Shown: positions 1 through 10,053 of the stretch, piece after piece
How the letters are laid out: each line of letters opens with the position of its first letter
How positions within the stretch are numbered: the stretch's first letter is position 1
DNA from: Bradyrhizobium canariense
GTDB lineage: Bacteria; Pseudomonadota; Alphaproteobacteria; Rhizobiales; Xanthobacteraceae
Direction: 5' to 3'
DNA: 64,000 nucleotides
Assembly: GCF_900105125.1 (NCBI RefSeq)
Contig: NZ_LT629750.1
Span: 5,917,001-5,981,000, forward strand
Notes under the pieces: model-generated
The model's database searches: none
The model's input: only the letters and a program-made list of their open reading frames with translations
Told to the model about the DNA's origin: nothing
Made by a program: the position numbers and the translations under genes

Positions 1-483
1 AAAACAGGCTAAAATCCATATCGCCAGTTTGCAGAAAATTTTACAGACTCAACCTTCGGGGGTACAAGTTTTCCTAGGAGGGTCGGCAGCGTGTTTGGGG
101 CGTATTTGCGACAAATTCCGCCGGATATGGCTAATTTACAGCAGTAGTCGTTTTCGCTACCGGAACTACAGTTTAAATTGTCGAACTGATGCAATATTCT
201 GCAAGAAAATGCAGGTTAGAAATCGTCTAGGTATTGTTTCCAGGCTATATACATGGAGCTACTTTCGATAGCTTAGACTTGCATCGTACTAAAGGAATTT
301 TATTGGCATACTTGGCATCGAATACTTCTTCTTGGGAGAGTTTGACAGCTTAGTTTTACCTCGGTGGCGTTGCCTAATCAAACTGCACTGCCTTTACACG
401 AGCAGCAGATGGTTTCGCCGCGCAATCCCTAATGATATGCAGAACTTAGACTGAAGAAATTTTATAAATATTAACCATTTGCG
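1..483. other. AT-richer non-coding leader upstream of the giant secreted protein
   Basis: No convincing gene is seen here. Open frames are short (80 codons or fewer), do not resemble known proteins and overlap on both strands. By eye GC is near 40 percent, far below the rest of the window. A TTGACA hexamer lies at 342-347 but I find no well-spaced -10 box. In-frame stop TAA at 472-474 limits how far upstream the following gene can begin. The stretch may hold the promoter and a long untranslated leader of the 484-7623 gene. Confidence 0.5.
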
Positions 484-3400
484 GTGGGGCTTTTGAATTT
501 CGCTAGCAAATTCGACGGAGTGCTGCCCGTTGGCGGCGCGGGTGCGCATGACGTTGCGCATTTCCACGTCAATTCGCTTTCTACCCATGTTCCCGTGGAC
601 GCCATCATCGTCCCGGACGCTCATTTGCTGTTCGGCGCCGACTTCAAGCGTTCCGGCGTCGACCTGATCCTTTCCAACGACGACCGCGAACTGGTCCTGC
701 ACGATTACTTCAAGGGCGAGAAGCATGCTCCGCTGGCATCGCCCGATGGCGCCCATCTCACCGGCGACATCGTCAACGCGCTGACCGGCCACGTCGAATA
801 TGCCCAGGCCGATGGCAGCGCCGCCGCCGCCGTCGTTGTCGGCCATGTCACCAAGCTGACCGGCAACGCGACCGCGATCCGCAACGGCGTCTCGATCATC
901 CTGAATTCGGGGGACAACGTCGACAAGGGCGACGTGCTTCAGTCCGGATCCGACTCGACGCTCGGCGTTACCTTCGTTGACGGCACCGTGTTCGGCCTCG
1001 CCTCGAATGCGAGGATGGTGGTCAACGAGATGATCTATGACCCCAACGGGTCGAACAATTCCTCGCTGCTCAGCCTGGTGCAGGGCACCATCTCCTTTGT
1101 CGCCGGCGAGACCGCAAAACACGGCGACATGAAAGTCGACACGCCGGTTGCGACCATGGGCATCCGCGGCACCGCGGTGCTGGTCCAGATTGACTTCGAT
1201 ATTCCCGGCCAGACCGGTGTCCCGGACGCGAAATTCCAGGTTCTGGTCGAGCCGGACGGGCACACCGGTTCCTACATCCTGTTCGACAAGACAACGCTGG
1301 CTCCGATCGCAACGGTCAACGAGGCCGGGCATCAGGTGAACATCAGCCAGGGTAGCGTCAGCTACTCGTCGAGCGGATTGTCGCCAGAGCTGCAAAAGCT
1401 CATCACCGACGTTTTCACGCTCAAGTTTACTGACAACACCAACCCGAACACCAAATCGTTCGATCACTTCACCGATTCGATCGTTCCGCTGGTGTTCACG
1501 CCGTTCAAATTTGTGAACGTGCCGAACCTCACGCCGATCATCTTTGCGGAGAACAATGCAAACAGTCCTGTGCAGTCCAACTCCGGACCGGCGACTCAGA
1601 TCCAGCATATTCCGATTGCGCCGACCGTCTCGGCGCATGGCGGCGCGGAGGCCGAGCGCATTGGCGTGACCGGCGATAATGCCCTGGATACGGTGTCCGG
1701 CAAGATCAGCTTTTCCGATCTCAACGTCAGTGACCGTCCCACCGCCACAGCGGCGTTCGACGCTGTCTCCTACCAGACCACTCAACACCAGGACGTCACA
1801 TCGCTTCTGTCGAAGCAGCAGCTCACCGCGATCGAGGCGGCCATCACCGTCAGCCAGGATTCGGGCAATACCAACCAGGGTACCGCGACCTGGACCTACA
1901 GCATTTCAGACAAGGCGTTTGATTTCCTTGGCGCCGGGGAGACCTTGACGCTGACCTACCTGATCCGGGTCAGCAACAATTATAGCCCGGACATCCAGGT
2001 AACCACGGTGCCGATCACGATCACGATCACCGGCACCAACGATGTTCCGGTCATTACGTCGAGCGTGCCGCATACGATCGGGTTTAACGGTGGCGCTGGC
2101 GCTCCCGGCGGCGACCTGGTCGCGACGGGGCCGACATCGGGAAAGATGACGTTTTCCGATCCAGATCTTACCGATACCCACAAGGTCTCGGTCGCGGTGG
2201 TAGAGACGGCGCTGGACGGCAGCGCTGTGACCCTGCCATCGACGCCGCTGAACATCCTTGAGTCTGCGCTTTCCGCGTCGATCGCGACTGACAGCACCGA
2301 TAGCGGTGCCGGGACGATCAACTGGAGTCTGGCGGACCTGCCGGCCTCTCTCGAAGACTTCATCCCCGTGGGCGAAACGCTGACGATCACCTATGCCGTG
2401 ACGGTGACGGACTCGCAGGGTGCAACCGCCACGCAGGACATCACGGTCACGATCGGGCAGGGTGTGGTCTGGGTCGCGAAGACTGCGGATGGTGCGCCGT
2501 CGGGCGGGCTGTGGAGCAATCCGTCGGACTGGAGCACGGGGGCGGTCCCATCAGCCAGTGACGACGTCATCATCATCACCGATCAGCAGTTCGGGCTAAC
2601 GCCCTCTTTTCCGGTCACGATCGACGCTCCAGCCGTGGCCGAGAGCGTGACCATGAACGACTTGGGGACATCTGCCCCGGAGTTGATCAATGAGAGCACG
2701 CTGACGATCGGCGGCGCGTTCAGTATGAGCGCTGACTCGATCGCCCACAATTCCGGGACCATCAGCGTCGGCGGCCTGATGGAAGTGCTGGACCAAAGCG
2801 TGCTGCAGAATTCCGGCACCATCAACCTGCACCAGGGCGGCGACTTCAAAGACCACAGCACGATTTCGAATACCGTCACGGGGACGATCGAGATATCCGG
2901 CGGCACGCTCAATGTTGAGGTCGATATTGCCAACTCCGGTCGGATCACGGTGGATCCGGGTGCAGCGCTGACCATCGACCAGGGGTCGACGGTTACCAAC
3001 ACCGGCGTCATCGGCCTCGATGATGGCGCCACCGGCATCGGCGAATTGACGGTGAACGATGCGACGATCGATGGCGGCTCGATCCTGAACTCCGGTGCTA
3101 TCAAGCTCACGGGCGCCGGCGTGCTGAAAAACGGTTCGCTGCAAAATTTCAACTATATCCTCGTCTCTGGCATCGACAACGCGCTTCACAACGAGACTGT
3201 CACTGGCGGCGGTGGCCTGGAAATTCTTCCCGGTGGCGCGCTGACCATCGATCAGGGCTCCACGGTTACTGATCCCCATTCCTTGGAGGTCGATGCCGGG
3301 ACGCTGACGCTGAACGATGCAACCATCAATACCGGCGTCGTCTATAACGACCCCGGCGGCACCATCGACCTCACCGGAAGCGCTGTGTTCAAGAACGGTT

Positions 3401-6400
3401 GGCTTTACAATTTCGGCCAACTCAACGTTTCCGGTACCGGCAACGCGCTGCACAATGAGAACCTGTCGGGCAATGCGGCGCTTGAGGTTCTGGAGGGCGG
3501 CACACTGGTCATCGACCAGAGCACGATCGTTGCTAACTCTGGCGGCACGATCACGGTCGACGATACGGCGACGCTGACGTTGAACGACGTGACGGTCACG
3601 AGCGGCACCGTCACCAACAAGGCCAACGGCATCATCGACCTCACCGGCACGGCCGTGCTGAAGAACGGCACGCTTGGCAATTCCGGAGTGATCGATTTCA
3701 GCGGCACGGGCAACGCGCTGGACAACGAGCTCGTCACCAACACCGGCACCATAGAAGTTCTGGCTCTTGGAGCGCTGACCCTCGATCAGCTCACCGCGGT
3801 TAGCAATGCCGGCGGCACGATTGCGATCGACGGCACCGGCACGCTGACGCTCAATGGTGCCACCATCGACGGTGGTACCATCAACGATTACAGTACCGTC
3901 TCGGGCAGCATTGTCGCCGGAGACATCGACGTCACCGGCTCGAGCACGATCAGTAACGCCAGCCTGAACAAAGGGCAGGTGACGATCGAGAGCGGCCAGA
4001 TGCTGACGCTCGATGGCACCACGGTGACGGGAAGCAGCATCACCGACAGCGGCACCGTCAATGTCAACGCGACCCAGGTGCTTAAGCTGAACGATGTCGC
4101 GCTGAGCGGCGGCGCAATCAGCAATGCCGGCACCGTTGAAATCACCGGCTCGTCGAGCATCGAGAACGACACGCTGGGCAATACCCAGCTCACGGTCGAC
4201 AAGAGCCAGACGCTGACGCTGGACGGCACCACAATAACCGGCGGCACGGTTACCAATAACGGCACGGTGGTCGTCGATGCCGGGCAGACGCTGGTGCTGC
4301 AGGGCGGCGTTGCGCTCGTTGGCGGGACGCTTGAAAATTCCGGTACGGTCGAAATTGAAAGTTCATCGGGAGCGACACTTGACGGTGTCACCATCACCGG
4401 TCCCGGCACCATTCAGGTCGACAGCGACGCGTCTCCGATCGCGACCTCATTGGTTCTCGACGACGGTACGATCGTTATGGGCGGCGCGCTGACGGTGGGA
4501 TCCGTCGGCACCCTCGCGGTCAAGACCTCGGGCGGCGCGGCGCTGAACAAAGAGAGCGTCACCAACGACAATTCGATCGAAGTGTTCGCCGCCAGCCTGC
4601 TCCTGCTCGCCGCCGGCACGACGGTGGCCAACAAAGGCACCATCACGGTCGACAGCACCGGCACCCTGGCGCTGAACGACGCCACCATTACCGGCGGAAC
4701 GATCGCCGATAACGGCATGGTCCATGTCACCGGCGACAGTTCGATCGACAGCGCCGATGTGACCGGCGGTCACGTTACGATCGACGCGGGCAAGACGCTG
4801 ATATTGGACGGCGTCACGGTCAACTATACCAGCTTTAGCGACACCGCGACCGGCGCCATTATCCGGGTTGATGGCGGCGACACGCTGACGCTCTACAACG
4901 TGACTATCGATGGCGGCACAATCAACGACTACAGCGGCGAACCGGGAAACATCGTTTCCGGCCTCATCGACATTACCGGCTCCAGCAAGATCAGCGACGC
5001 CGGCCTGAACCACGGTCATGTGACGGTCGAGGGTGGACAGGTGCTGACGCTCGACAACGTCACGGTGAGCTATACGAGCTTCGACGATTCCGCGACCGGC
5101 GCCGTCATCCAGGTCGATGGCGGCGATAAGCTGACGCTCAACGGCGCCACCATCAACGGCGGCACCATCAACGACTACAGCACCGTCTCGAGCCACATTG
5201 TCGCCGGCGATATCGACATCACCGGCTCCAGCACGATCAACAACGCCAGCCTGAACCATGGCGACGTGACGATTGAAAGCGGTCAAACGCTGACGCTGGA
5301 CGACGTGACGGTCGCCGGCACGTCGTTCACCAATGTCGCAACCGGCAGTACCATCCATGTCGACAGCAATGACAAGCTGGCGCTGTCTGGTGTCACTGTC
5401 AGCGGCGGGGCTGTAACGGTCGGAACGCACGCGCTTGTTCAGGTTGGTGACGGCGGTGTTACCCTGACCAATACCAGCGTTGCGAATAATGGGACGATCG
5501 AAGTTCTGGACGGCAGCACGCTGAAGCTTGCCGGCTCCATCACAGGCAGCGGGTCGGTTCAGATCGACGGCGGCGGGCAGTTCGAACTTAATGGGTCGGA
5601 CACGCAAAATGTCGTTTTCGACGGCAGCAAGGCCGAACTGAAGATCGACGGCTCCAGCTTCGGCGGCAATATCGTCGGTCTGTCGGCCACCGATCAACTG
5701 GATCTGCAGACCATTGGTTACGGTCCGGACACGACGGGAACCTATGTCAGCAATGCCAACAATACCGGCGGCGTTCTGACCATTACCGACGGCACGCATT
5801 CGATCAGCATGACGCTGGTCGGCGACTACCGTAACGCGCATTTCGCAGGTTCGTCCGACGGAAACGGCGGCACGCTGGTCACGCTGAATGCCGCTGACGA
5901 TGCGCCGGCCTTCACGCCGGCGGACACGACGCAAACCGCTACCGTGACGGAACTCGCCAATACCACGGGATCGTCGGCATCGGATTCCTCGTCGCCTGCG
6001 GGCGGCATCATTCACTTCACGGACGTCGATCTGACCGACCGGCCGACGGCGACAATTACCGCGCAGAGCGTGACGTTGACGTCCGCCAATCACACCGATC
6101 TTTCCTCGTCGCTGACGCCCAGCGAACTTTCCGCGCTTGAGCATGCGCTTGTGCTGACAGAGACAGGCAACACCAATAACGGCGCGATCGACTGGACCTA
6201 CTCGATCACCGATAGCGCGTTGGATTTTCTTGGCGCGGGGCAGACCGCGACGGTGACTTCGACCATCACCCTTAACGACCATGAGGGAGGCACCGACAAG
6301 GCGAGTGTTACGATCACGATCAACGGGGCGAATGACGTCCCCACGATCGTGAGCGAGACCAATCCGTCGGTACAGACTTTCATCCTGGCAAAATCGCCGA

Positions 6401-7623
6401 TTGTTCTGGGAACAGGCGTAACCACGAACTCGCTCGGGTTGCCTACTGAGACGTTCGACAGTCTTTCTGCCGGCTCGGCATCGAACAATGGTTTTGGCCA
6501 TGGCAATTTCACCAGCGCCGCTCTCGACGCGACGTTTGTCGCATCGGGCGACGCAGGTATCGTGCACGGCTCGTCCTCGGTCACGGCGGCTCCGTTCGTT
6601 GGGCCTTCGCCGGGTCACGCAGATACCACGAACTATCTGAGTATCGGCGCACACGGGTCGGAGACCATCACATTTGCAAGCCTGCAGAACGAGTTCGGGC
6701 TGGACTGGGGATCGGCCGATTCGTTCAATACGATCCAATTTTATGACGGAAACACGCTGGTCGCTTCCTACACAGGCGCTGATGTCGCGCCGCTCCTTGC
6801 TAACGGCAACCAAGGCTCGTTTTCGTCGAACGGCTACGTGGAATTTTCCGATCTCGGTCCGTTCAACAAGGTCGTGCTGGCAAGCGGCAGTTCAAACGCT
6901 TTCGAGATTGACAATATTTCCGCCGGATATGTTTCGGATTCCCACAACCACCTGCCTGGCCCGATCACCGGCACGCTGACCGTCAGCGACGCCGACATCG
7001 GCGATACGCTTACGGCGTCGGTAACCGGCGACGCCGTTGCCGAATATAATGGTTCAACGACCTTGCCGCCGAATGTGGATCTGTCGGCGCTGATTGATTC
7101 CAAAGCGGTGACGTTCGATAGCGTCACATCGAACGGCGGTTCGGAAGTGCTGGATTGGACCTACAATCCCGCCAATGCCAATTTCGACTTCCTCGAGCCG
7201 GGGGATAAGCTGACCCTCACTTTCGACGCGCAAGTCACCGATGGCCACGTCGTTACCGGCGACCAGCCGTTGACTGTCACCATTGTCGGGACCGGAGCAT
7301 CGGTTGTTACCGGAACGCCGCAAAACGACACCTTCGTCAACGTCGGCGGCGGGGTAAAGATTTTCGGCGGTGGCGGCCAGGATACCTTCGTGTTCAACGC
7401 GAACTTCCACAGCGCCACGATTGGTGATTTCGACGTCAATAAAGATACCATCGATATCAGTCAGACCTTGTTCGCGAGCGTGTCGGCGATTCTCTCCAGC
7501 GCACAATCGGCTAATTCAGGCCACGACACCGTCATCACGGACGCGGCTCACGACACGATTACGCTAAGTGGCGTGACCCTCGCGCAAATCCAGGCGCACC
7601 CAAACGACTTCCACCTGGTTTAG
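484..7623 (+). CDS. Giant FecR/VCBS-repeat protein with type I secretion-like C terminus (putative adhesin)
   Basis: A 2379-residue protein, probably surface-located or secreted. Order of parts: a conserved-looking N-terminal region (1-118); a FecR-type domain (about 119-235, ending MGIRGTAVLVQI); VCBS/cadherin-like units near 385-517, 532-657, 1815-1952 and 2158-2268, recognisable by FSDxDLTD and ITGTNDVP-type ends; a long beta-repeat block (about 700-1700) built on LTLDGxTVxGG and ITGSSxI units; and a C-terminal RTX-like stretch (from 2276, GTPQNDTF and GGGGQDTFVF) resembling a type I secretion signal. No N-terminal signal peptide is seen, which fits type I export. GTG at 484 is the earliest start after the in-frame stop at 472 and has no good Shine-Dalgarno; TTG at 493 is an alternative. 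The ABC/HlyD exporter at 20657-23709 could be its transporter. The exact ligand and role are unknown. Confidence 0.85.
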   Translation: MGLLNFASKFDGVLPVGGAGAHDVAHFHVNSLSTHVPVDAIIVPDAHLLFGADFKRSGVDLILSNDDRELVLHDYFKGEKHAPLASPDGAHLTGDIVNALTGHVEYAQADGSAAAAVVVGHVTKLTGNATAIRNGVSIILNSGDNVDKGDVLQSGSDSTLGVTFVDGTVFGLASNARMVVNEMIYDPNGSNNSSLLSLVQGTISFVAGETAKHGDMKVDTPVATMGIRGTAVLVQIDFDIPGQTGVPDAKFQVLVEPDGHTGSYILFDKTTLAPIATVNEAGHQVNISQGSVSYSSSGLSPELQKLITDVFTLKFTDNTNPNTKSFDHFTDSIVPLVFTPFKFVNVPNLTPIIFAENNANSPVQSNSGPATQIQHIPIAPTVSAHGGAEAERIGVTGDNALDTVSGKISFSDLNVSDRPTATAAFDAVSYQTTQHQDVTSLLSKQQLTAIEAAITVSQDSGNTNQGTATWTYSISDKAFDFLGAGETLTLTYLIRVSNNYSPDIQVTTVPITITITGTNDVPVITSSVPHTIGFNGGAGAPGGDLVATGPTSGKMTFSDPDLTDTHKVSVAVVETALDGSAVTLPSTPLNILESALSASIATDSTDSGAGTINWSLADLPASLEDFIPVGETLTITYAVTVTDSQGATATQDITVTIGQGVVWVAKTADGAPSGGLWSNPSDWSTGAVPSASDDVIIITDQQFGLTPSFPVTIDAPAVAESVTMNDLGTSAPELINESTLTIGGAFSMSADSIAHNSGTISVGGLMEVLDQSVLQNSGTINLHQGGDFKDHSTISNTVTGTIEISGGTLNVEVDIANSGRITVDPGAALTIDQGSTVTNTGVIGLDDGATGIGELTVNDATIDGGSILNSGAIKLTGAGVLKNGSLQNFNYILVSGIDNALHNETVTGGGGLEILPGGALTIDQGSTVTDPHSLEVDAGTLTLNDATINTGVVYNDPGGTIDLTGSAVFKNGWLYNFGQLNVSGTGNALHNENLSGNAALEVLEGGTLVIDQSTIVANSGGTITVDDTATLTLNDVTVTSGTVTNKANGIIDLTGTAVLKNGTLGNSGVIDFSGTGNALDNELVTNTGTIEVLALGALTLDQLTAVSNAGGTIAIDGTGTLTLNGATIDGGTINDYSTVSGSIVAGDIDVTGSSTISNASLNKGQVTIESGQMLTLDGTTVTGSSITDSGTVNVNATQVLKLNDVALSGGAISNAGTVEITGSSSIENDTLGNTQLTVDKSQTLTLDGTTITGGTVTNNGTVVVDAGQTLVLQGGVALVGGTLENSGTVEIESSSGATLDGVTITGPGTIQVDSDASPIATSLVLDDGTIVMGGALTVGSVGTLAVKTSGGAALNKESVTNDNSIEVFAASLLLLAAGTTVANKGTITVDSTGTLALNDATITGGTIADNGMVHVTGDSSIDSADVTGGHVTIDAGKTLILDGVTVNYTSFSDTATGAIIRVDGGDTLTLYNVTIDGGTINDYSGEPGNIVSGLIDITGSSKISDAGLNHGHVTVEGGQVLTLDNVTVSYTSFDDSATGAVIQVDGGDKLTLNGATINGGTINDYSTVSSHIVAGDIDITGSSTINNASLNHGDVTIESGQTLTLDDVTVAGTSFTNVATGSTIHVDSNDKLALSGVTVSGGAVTVGTHALVQVGDGGVTLTNTSVANNGTIEVLDGSTLKLAGSITGSGSVQIDGGGQFELNGSDTQNVVFDGSKAELKIDGSSFGGNIVGLSATDQLDLQTIGYGPDTTGTYVSNANNTGGVLTITDGTHSISMTLVGDYRNAHFAGSSDGNGGTLVTLNAADDAPAFTPADTTQTATVTELANTTGSSASDSSSPAGGIIHFTDVDLTDRPTATITAQSVTLTSANHTDLSSSLTPSELSALEHALVLTETGNTNNGAIDWTYSITDSALDFLGAGQTATVTSTITLNDHEGGTDKASVTITINGANDVPTIVSETNPSVQTFILAKSPIVLGTGVTTNSLGLPTETFDSLSAGSASNNGFGHGNFTSAALDATFVASGDAGIVHGSSSVTAAPFVGPSPGHADTTNYLSIGAHGSETITFASLQNEFGLDWGSADSFNTIQFYDGNTLVASYTGADVAPLLANGNQGSFSSNGYVEFSDLGPFNKVVLASGSSNAFEIDNISAGYVSDSHNHLPGPITGTLTVSDADIGDTLTASVTGDAVAEYNGSTTLPPNVDLSALIDSKAVTFDSVTSNGGSEVLDWTYNPANANFDFLEPGDKLTLTFDAQVTDGHVVTGDQPLTVTIVGTGASVVTGTPQNDTFVNVGGGVKIFGGGGQDTFVFNANFHSATIGDFDVNKDTIDISQTLFASVSAILSSAQSANSGHDTVITDAAHDTITLSGVTLAQIQAHPNDFHLV

Positions 7624-7700
7624 CCGCGGCCGTCCTTCACCGTGCGGCGAAGTCGCCAAAATCGGATGCCTGGTAAGTGCAAACCTGATATCCAGACACC

Positions 7701-9929
7701 ATGAAACGACTAAGGGTATGGCGACGCTGGTTCGCGCGGAAGTTCGGCTATGCCCGGCTGGTGTGCCTGGCGCTGCTGATCGGCTTTGTCGCGCTGCGCG
7801 TCGCCGACCCGGCGCCGATCCAGGAACTTCGTGTCAGAACCTTCGACACCTTCCAGCTCATAGAGCCTCGCGTGAAGACCGCAAGGCCGGTCACCATCAT
7901 CAACATCGATGAAAAGAGCCTGGCGAAACTGGGTCAATGGCCTTGGCCACGAACGCGGATGGCGGATCTGGTCGACAATCTGACGAAACTCGGCGCCGCC
8001 GCGATCGCCTTCGACGTCATTTTCGCGGAGCCTGACCGGCTCAATCCCGATGCGGCCGCTGATGCGATCCGCAACCTCGACGAAGAAACCAGAGAAAAGT
8101 TGCGCGCATTGCCAAGCAACGATCAGGTTTTCGCGGATGCGATCAAGCGTTCACGGGTGGTGCTGGGCGAGTCCGGATTGCCCGACGTGATGCCGAAGCC
8201 CGAAGTCACGCTTCCGGTAACGGGGCTGGCAATGCTCGGCCCCGAGCCGCAACAGTTCATGTTCAAATTCGCCGGCTTGCTGCGCAACACGCCGGTGCTG
8301 GAAACCGCAGCCGCCGGTCGCGCCCTGCTGACGATCCGGACCGAGCGCGACGGCATCGTCCGGCGGGTGCCGATGATCATGCAGGCGCAGGGCGAAACCA
8401 TGCCGTCGCTGAGTTTCGAAATGTTGCGGGTGGTGACGGGATCCGACACTATCCTGGTCAAATCCGATGAGGCCGGAATCAAGAGCGTCGGTGTCAAGGG
8501 TTTTCAAGTGCCGACCGACCGTAACGGTCAGCTTTGGGTTCATTTCGCGCATTACGATCCTTCGATCTATGTCTCGGCCATTGACGTGCTTGAAGGCCGC
8601 GTCGCGCCGGAAATGATCGCGCGGAAACTGGTGCTGATCGGGACCTCCGCGGTAGGACTGAACGACAACAAGACCACGCCGATCGACCCTGTGATGCCCG
8701 GCGTCGAGGTTCACGCGCAGGTGCTCGAGAGCGCGCTGACCGGCGAACTGCTGTCGCAACCGAATTACGGCATTGTCATCGAATTATGCACCGCCCTGGT
8801 GCTCGGACTTCTGGTGATCGCGTTCGCGCCGATGTTCGGCCCGGTCACCCTCGTTGCGGTCGGCGCGCTGCTAGCGACGCTGTTGATCGGAGCGTCCTGG
8901 TATTATTACACAGAGCAGCGCCTGCTGATCGATTTCACCTATCCGCTGCTGTCGACGACCGCGATCTATCTGACGCTCATCTTTTCCAGCTTTGTAAGAG
9001 AGCAGGCGCAGCGGCGGCAGATTCGCTCGGCGTTCGGCCAGTATCTGTCGCCCGCGCTGGTCGAGCAGCTCGCCCAGTCGCCGGAAAAACTCGTGCTTGG
9101 CGGCGAAGAGCGCGAGATGACCATCATGTTCTCTGACGTCCGCGGCTTCACCACCATCTCGGAGTCCTACAAGCATGATCCGCAGGGCCTCACCGCGCTG
9201 ATGAACCGTTTTCTGACGCCTTTGACCAATGCGATCCTCGCGCGCAAAGGCACCATCGACAAATATATGGGCGACGCGATCATGGCGTTCTGGAATGCGC
9301 CGCTGGATGACAAGCAGCATCAGCTTAACGCATGCGAAGCCGCCGTCGACATGCTGGATCGGATCGATACGCTCAACAAGCAGCGCGAGCTCGAGGCGCA
9401 AGAGGGTGGCCACGTCTACATTCCGCTCAACGTCGGCGTCGGGCTGAACACCGGAACCTGCGTTGTCGGCAATATGGGGTCCGACCTGCGCTTCGATTAT
9501 TCGGTGCTCGGCGACAGCGTCAATCTGGCGTCACGCCTCGAAGGGCAATCCAAGGAATATGGCTTCCCGATCATCGTCGGCTCGAGAACCGCGCTTGCCG
9601 TCAAGGACAAGTTCGCGATTCTCGAACTCGATTTTATCATGGTCAAGGGCAAGAAAGAGCCCGAGGTCATCTATGCCATCGCCGGACGCGAGGACACCGC
9701 GCAGTCCGGCCGATTCCAGCGGCTGCGCAACCTCACTATCGAGATGCTGGCATGTTATCGCAGCCGTGACTGGGAAGGCGCGCTCGCCGTGATCGAACGC
9801 GGCCGTCGCACCGACGACGCGCGTTCGCTTGAGTTGCTCTATCATCTCTATGAAGCGCGAATCCGCAGCTATCAGAAGGACCCGCCTCCGGCGGACTGGA
9901 ACGGCGCGTTCGCGCTGCTGACGAAATAG
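7701..9929 (+). CDS. CHASE2-domain class III adenylate/guanylate cyclase
   Basis: A 742-residue membrane cyclase. One N-terminal membrane segment (about 18-37) is followed by an extracytoplasmic CHASE2 sensor domain (about 40-345), a group of membrane segments (about 355-435) and a cytoplasmic class III cyclase domain (about 470-650). The metal-binding Asp residues are in MFSDVRGFT (about 478) and YMGDAIMAFW (about 523); the specificity Lys of DKYMGD is present, and VNLASRLEG carries the transition-state Asn/Arg. The other specificity position appears to be Ser rather than Asp, so cAMP is likely but not certain as product. It starts 77 bases after the FecR/VCBS gene on the same strand; FecR proteins and CHASE2 cyclases are often neighbours in my recollection, suggesting a linked sensing function (inference). 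Confidence 0.9.
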   Translation: MKRLRVWRRWFARKFGYARLVCLALLIGFVALRVADPAPIQELRVRTFDTFQLIEPRVKTARPVTIINIDEKSLAKLGQWPWPRTRMADLVDNLTKLGAAAIAFDVIFAEPDRLNPDAAADAIRNLDEETREKLRALPSNDQVFADAIKRSRVVLGESGLPDVMPKPEVTLPVTGLAMLGPEPQQFMFKFAGLLRNTPVLETAAAGRALLTIRTERDGIVRRVPMIMQAQGETMPSLSFEMLRVVTGSDTILVKSDEAGIKSVGVKGFQVPTDRNGQLWVHFAHYDPSIYVSAIDVLEGRVAPEMIARKLVLIGTSAVGLNDNKTTPIDPVMPGVEVHAQVLESALTGELLSQPNYGIVIELCTALVLGLLVIAFAPMFGPVTLVAVGALLATLLIGASWYYYTEQRLLIDFTYPLLSTTAIYLTLIFSSFVREQAQRRQIRSAFGQYLSPALVEQLAQSPEKLVLGGEEREMTIMFSDVRGFTTISESYKHDPQGLTALMNRFLTPLTNAILARKGTIDKYMGDAIMAFWNAPLDDKQHQLNACEAAVDMLDRIDTLNKQRELEAQEGGHVYIPLNVGVGLNTGTCVVGNMGSDLRFDYSVLGDSVNLASRLEGQSKEYGFPIIVGSRTALAVKDKFAILELDFIMVKGKKEPEVIYAIAGREDTAQSGRFQRLRNLTIEMLACYRSRDWEGALAVIERGRRTDDARSLELLYHLYEARIRSYQKDPPPADWNGAFALLTK

Positions 9930-9946
9930 CGCAACCTCGCCCGATT

Positions 9947-10036
9947 TGTCATGCGCGGGCTTGACCCGCGCATCCATCATGAAAAACGACTTTGATGCAA
10001 AGCGGATGGATTGCCGGGTCAAGCCCGGCAATGACA
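9947..10036. repeat. Dispersed palindromic repeat, GTCATG/CATGAC family, variant copy
   Basis: Imperfect inverted repeat with ends TGTCATGCGCGGGCTTGAC and GTCAAGCCCGGCAATGACA around a GGATGGAT-containing centre. It fills the gap between two convergent genes and resembles the copies at 13542, 47136 and 58650. Such elements are common in Bradyrhizobium intergenic regions; the hairpin may also end transcription. Confidence 0.75.
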
Positions 10037-10053
10037 ACGTAGGTCGCCGGTCC

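Noticed and set aside
342..370. TTGACA hexamer as a sigma-70-type promoter for the giant gene
   Set aside because: No fitting -10 box at 16-18 bases, so it was not called as a promoter.
394..1788. Long open frame on the minus strand opposite the giant gene
   Set aside because: It is antisense to a much better supported gene, has composition of a shadow frame (Arg/Gly/Asp-rich) and no recognisable domain.
2600..5600. Regularly repeated units suggesting a CRISPR-like array
   Set aside because: The repeats encode protein in a single open frame, vary in length and have no short unique spacers.
4447..6813. 788-codon minus-strand frame opposite the repeat block
   Set aside because: Repetitive GC-rich coding DNA leaves antisense frames open; the translation is low-complexity and shows no domain.
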